Of a stretch of 26,515 bases of DNA, positions 21,153 through 26,515 are shown in pieces. Below the pieces are notes generated by a model. The model was not told where the DNA came from, ran no database searches, and saw only the letters and a program-made list of their open reading frames with translations. This DNA comes from a virus. The translations under genes were made by a program, and so were the position numbers. Numbering within the stretch: the first letter of the stretch is position 1; each line of letters starts with the position of its first letter. Location: the IMG/VR virus record IMGVR_UViG_3300025083_000194, positions 1 to 26,515 of that record; one strand, 5' to 3'.

Positions 21153-24100
21153 TTGTTTTTTGTTCAGATATGTTCTATAATTCACTTAAATTTTATTGCG
21201 AGGCTTAACCGTGGCAAGAATGACCAAGCAAGAACGTCTAGCAAACGTGCATCAGGACGCGTTGCTTGAGTTTGATAATATCCAAGGTGCAATGCGCGAA
21301 GAACGTCTTCAATGTTTGGAAGACAGGCGCTTTTATTCTATTGCTGGCGCTCAGTGGGAAGGCAACTTAGCTGAGCAGTTTAATAACAAGCCACGCTTTG
21401 AGGTCAACAAGATCCATCTTAGCGTGATGCGTATCATCAATGAGTATCGCAATAATCGCATCACAGTTGATTTTGTGAGCAAAGATGGTGATGCAGATGA
21501 TAGGTTAGCCGACACTTGTGACATGCTGTTTCGTGCGGATGAACAGGACAGTTGTGCAGATGAAGCTTATGACAACGCGTTTGAAGAAGCTGTTGGCGGC
21601 GGTTTTGGTGCTTTTCGTTTGCGCACAGCTTATGAAGACGAATATGACGAAAACAATGACCATCAGCGCATTCGTTTAGAGCCGATCTATGACGCTGACA
21701 GCACTGTGTTCTTTGATCTGGATGCCAAGCGCCAAGATAAGTCAGATGCGCGGATGTGCTTTGTTCTTACAGCCATGACGCGTGACGCCTACATTGCAGA
21801 ATGGAATGATGATCCAAGCAGTTGGCCAAAAGAGATACATCAATACCAGTTTGATTGGTGTACTCCTGATATGGTTTATGTTGCAGAAGTATACCGGGTT
21901 GAAGAGGCGTCAGAGCTTATTCGCATCTATGAAACCATTGATGGGGAAGAAGAGCGTTATTCTGAAAGTGATTTCGATCAAGACGAAAGCCTTGAGGAAA
22001 TGCTGGACGCCATAGGAACCATTGAGGTGCGTCAGAAGCGTGTAAAGCGCCGCAAGGTTCGCAAATACATTATGAGTGGTGCAAGCATTCTGGAAGATGC
22101 TGGATATATAGCCGGCACAGAAATCCCAATTGTTCCGGTTTATGGAAAGCGCTGGTTTATTGATAACATTGAGCGCTGCATGGGCCACGTTCGCATGGCC
22201 AAGGATGCTCAGCGTTTAAAGAATATGCAGCTATCTAAGCTCGGTGAAATCTCTGCGCTTTCTACGGTTGAAAAGCCATTGTTCTCACCGGAGCAGGTTG
22301 CAGGTTTCGAGGTTATGTGGGCAGAGGATAATCTTAAAAACTATCCATATCTGCTGCTCAACACTGTAACAGATGCTAATGGAAACGAAAGTTTGGCAGG
22401 GCCAATTGGCTACACCAAGCCACCACAGGTTCCCCCTGCATTGGCTGGCCTGTTGCAGATTACAGAGCAGGACATTGTGGATCTTCTTGGCAATCAGGAG
22501 GCGGGTGAAGAAATACAGTCAAACATCTCTGGCAAAGCAATTGAGCTAATTCAAAACCGTCTGGATATGCAGTCGTTTATCTATATGTCAAACATGGCCA
22601 AGGGCATTAAGCGCTGCGGTGAGATTTGGCTTTCTATGTCACGCGAAACAATGGTTGAAAGTGGCCGCAAGATGAAGGGGATTGGCACGCAGGGCGAGAT
22701 GAGCAGCATTGAGCTTGGCAAGCCTATTATGAACCAAGAGACCGGCGAAGTTGAATATGAGAACGATCTAAGCAACGCCAAGTTTGATGTTAGTGTAGAT
22801 GTTGGCCCGTCTTCATCTTCTAAGCGTTCTGCAACTGTTCGGTCTTTGATGGGCATGATGCAGATCACAGCAGACCCAGAAACGCAGCAAGTTCTAGGCG
22901 CAATGGCAATGATGAATATGGAAGGCGAAGGTCTTTCTGATGTCAAAGAGTTCTTCCGCAAGAAGCTAATTCGTATGGGTGCTGTTGATCCAACAGATGA
23001 AGAGCAGCAGGCTCTAGCGGCAGAGTTGCAACAACTTCAAGGTCAGCCAGATCCGCAGTCAATGTATCTTGAGGCAGAGGCAGCTAAGGCACAAGCGCAA
23101 GCTCAGAAAGCACTTGCAGATACAGAATACACAATGGCGCGCACAGAAGAGACCCGCGCTGACACAATCGAAACGCTCGCCGGTATTGAGCGCAAAGAGC
23201 GTGAGAATGTACTGAATACAGCCGAGCAACTACAAAAAGTTGTTCAAGGCTCAGAGATACGGCAACCGCCCAGCCGTGTATGATTAATGGGTGAGAATGA
23301 AACGGGAAACTTATGGAAATTGAAAAGGCAGAAATAGACGAAAACATTGAACTGGAAACTTCAGAAGTTGAGGAGCCAGAGGTTGATCTAGAAGACGATA
23401 GTGAGGTTGAAGAGCCAGAGGCTGAAGATACCACGCTTGAGGGTGAACCTACTGAGGCCGAGGCTGAAGAAGAGGAAGATGTTGTAGTCAGCATTGCTGG
23501 GGAAGCGCCTGACCCAGAAGACGAAGAAGAGGCTCGCGCTCCTGAATGGGTTCGTGACCTTCGCAAAGAGTATCGCAATGAAAAGCGTCGATCCAAAGAG
23601 CTTGAGCAGAAAATTGCGCAGTTGGAGCAGGGCAGTGCCCCAGTATCCCAGCCGCTCGGTGATAAGCCCACGCTTGAAGGTGTAGACTACGACACAGAGC
23701 GATATGAAAAGGAACTTGCATCGTGGTATGAAAAGAAGCGGTCGCATGACGAAAAACAGTCTGTCGCTCAGTCTCAGCAAAAAGCTGTGCAAAAAGAGTG
23801 GGAGACTAAATTAGAAAGTTATCACTCGTCCAAGGCAGAACTCAAAGTTAAAGACTATGATTTTGCTGAAGATGTAGTGCAGGACAGTCTAAGCGTTATG
23901 CAGCAAGGTATGATTGTTCAAGGTGCAGATAACCCTGCTCTTGTCGTTTATGCTCTTGGCAAGAACCCTAAAAAGGCGAAGGAACTCGCGTCGATCACAG
24001 ATCCCGTTAAGTTCGCTTTCGCTGTAGCAAAATTGGAGACCAATTTGAAAGTTACAAAGCGCAAAGCGTCATCAAAACCAGAAAAGAAGATCAGCGGCAC

Positions 24101-26515
24101 AGGCCGTCCTTCTGGATCGGTTGACAACACTCTCGAACGTCTGAGGGCTGAAGCAGAAAAATCTGGAGATTATTCTAAAGTTTTCCAGTATAAGAAGCAG
24201 AGGCAGTCAGCTTAACTTGTAAAGGAAGCCAAAATGGCTAATGCATTTTCAAAAGAAGAACGCGTTGCGTTTGAAAACATCTTAGAGGGCTTTAACGATG
24301 CTCTCGTGCTTTCGTCAATTGTGACAAAGTATAACACTAGCGGCGAAATGATGGAGCGTTCTAGCGACACCATCTCGCGTCCAATGCCTTACATCGCTCA
24401 GTCTTATGACGGCGCTGACGCAACAGGCAACTTTGGCGACAACACTCAGTTGTCTGTTCCAGCAACAATCGGTTATCAGAAGCATTCAACAGCATTGCTG
24501 ACTGCTAAAGAACTGCGTGACCAGTTGCAGGAAAACCGTTTGGGCCAGTCTGCTGCACAAAAGTTGGCATCTGACATCAACGTGGCAGTTTTGGCTGTTG
24601 CATCTAACCAAGGTACAATCGTTTCTAAGCGCACAACTGCTGCGAGTGGATATAGCGATGTTGCCGAGGCTGATGCTTTGATGAACGAGCAAGGCGTAAT
24701 GATGGACAACCGCAGTTTTGCACTGTCTAGCCGTGACTATAACGGTATGGCTGGTGATTTGGCTGCGCGTGAAACCATGAACAACATTCCGACTGAAGCA
24801 TATCGTCGTTCGTATGTTGGTGAAGTTGCTGGTTTCCAGACCTTCAAAATGGATTACGCAAACCGTTTGGCTGCTGCTACTGCTACAACTGTCGTTGTAA
24901 ACGGTGCAGGCCAGTATCACACTCCTGCCGCGACATCGACTGCTGCAACTGGTGAGACTTCCAACGTAGACAACCGCACGCAGAGCTTGGCAATCACCGT
25001 TGGTGGTAACACTGTTGCTGTTGGCGATTGCTTCACCATCGCTGGCGTAAATGCTATTCACCACATCACCAAGCAAGACACAGGTCAGTTGAAGACTTTC
25101 CGTGTAACTGGAATTGTTTCTGGTTCTGGTGGAACTGGTACAATCACAATCTCTCCTGCGATTGTTTCAAACGGTGGTGGCACTGATGCAGAAGCTCAAT
25201 ACAAGAACGTGACAGCAACGCCTGCAGACGGCGCGGCAATCACCTTCCTGAACACTGTTGAAGCTCCTGTGAACTGCTTCTGGCATCGTGACGCGCTTGA
25301 GTTGCTTCCTGCTTCTTTGGCCGTTCCATCAGATGCTGGTGCAGACATCATGCGCGCAACAACCGATCAGGGCGTTGAAATGGTTATGCAGAAACAGTTC
25401 GACATCAACACACAGAAAACAAAGTATCGCTGGGATACACTGTTTGGTGTGGCGATGCTTCAGCCTGAAATGGCTGGCATCATGCTGTTCTCACAAACCT
25501 AATGGCAACTTGGGTGGGGCTTAGGTGCCCCATCCATCCTTAAAGGGGAAGATAAATGAGTGTAATGCTATATAAACATCCCGGACCATATCAGATGCAC
25601 GGCGATATGTTTGACTACATTATTGTTGGCGATGATGAAGTTGATGCTGCTGTTAAAGATGGCTGGATGAAGACAACGGATGAAGCTAAAAATGGCGCGG
25701 CGAAACCAAAACGTGGCCGTAAACCTAAAGCTAAAGAGGAATAAACATGGCATATACGAAGCGTGACATTGTAGATCAGGCATTCGAGGAAATCGGTCTC
25801 GCATCGTATGTGTTTGACCTTCAGCCACAGCAGCTTGAAAGTGCTTTGCGTAGGCTAGATATGATGATGGCAACATGGAACAGCAGAGGCATTCGTCTTA
25901 GCTATCCTTTGCCTTCATCACCTAATGACAGCGATTTAAACGAAGAAGTTGGCGTTCCTGACAGCGCATTTGAAGCCATGTATTTAAACTTGGCTATTCG
26001 TATTTCTGGAGGCTTTGGCAAGACAATCAGCCCAGACACAAGAGCCGCTGCGAAACTTGCATATAAAGAACTTATGGCCAACTCTGCGCTGCCGATTGAG
26101 ATGCAGCTTGGCAACGATACTATCCCCGGTGGTGCTGGCAACAAAGGCTGGCGTTATTACAACAATCCTTTCCTGCGCGCGCCGCAAGATCCCCTCACTG
26201 TCGGTTCTGACGGTATTCTTGATCTGGAGTAAAACATGGCTAACATTAATCAGCTTTCAACTTTAAGCACTCTGCAAGGCGGCGATTTGCTGGCCGTGTG
26301 GTCAACCAATAACGGCGACAGTCGCAAGTCATCAATCACAACTTTGATGAACTATGTTAATGCGAACGTCACAACCGTCACGCAAAATACTCAGTATGCC
26401 TCTCCTGCTGCAACTGGGTTTTCCATCACGGTTAATACGGGCAACGTATGGTTGCTTATGACACCTGTCAGCACATACGCTGCTGGATCCGTTGTCCTGC
26501 CCGCTGGTGCTTCTG

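Overview
This window is about two thirds of the genome of a P22-like (podovirus-type, headful-packaging) temperate-style phage. The packaging, portal, scaffold, coat and tail-accessory genes on the right run in the P22 order and resemble the P22 families. The left edge opens in the end of a probable ejection protein followed by tailspike genes, which in P22 come last, so the two ends of the window probably join through unseen tail genes (a circularly permuted map or arbitrarily opened contig). The family resemblances (GTA-type three-TM holin, GH108 endolysin, small basic proteins common in marine phages) and moderate G+C suggest a marine alphaproteobacterial host; this is inference. No integrase, CI-type repressor, DNA polymerase, helicase or tRNA gene is visible.

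Layout. 1-6474 (+): end of an ejection-type protein, a large P22-headed spike carrying an SGNH hydrolase, an accessory fibre protein, a beta-helix spike and small tail-associated proteins. 6477-9406 (+): tightly coupled small membrane proteins, holins, a GH108 endolysin and four very basic small proteins. 9411-9443: a two-way terminator between converging operons. 9457-12320 (-): the leftward early operon with an ERF annealing protein, YqaJ/lambda-Exo-type nuclease, NinB/Orf, a Ref-like HNH nuclease and a NUMOD-like DNA-binding protein. 12321-12435: divergent control region with a palindromic operator. 12436-15292 (+): a Cro-like regulator, DUF1064 nuclease-like protein, PAPS-reductase-like protein, winged-helix protein, then a lambda-O-like initiator and its partner. 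15293-17399 (+): a second copy of the operator, then SSB, several small proteins and the small terminase. 17383-26515 (+): a very large non-terminase protein inserted between TerS and TerL, then TerL, a promoter, portal, scaffold, coat, gp4-like tail factor and a partial tail gene.

Most notable. (1) Three 17-bp direct repeats at an exact 22-bp period lie inside the O-like gene in three different reading frames. They are followed by AT-rich 12-bp repeats and a hairpin, an arrangement like the lambda origin. (2) The 153-bp gap before that gene holds five consecutive hairpins and, on the minus strand, a promoter-like sequence and a U-rich terminator that would make a roughly 100-nt RNA placed like lambda OOP. 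(3) The same palindrome, YGCAA-N8-TTGCA, occurs in two control regions, and its half-sites double as likely -35 boxes. (4) An 848-residue protein with a MuF/polyvalent-protein-like C-terminal domain separates the terminase subunits. (5) Several coupled micro-ORFs of 19-56 codons bridge larger genes.
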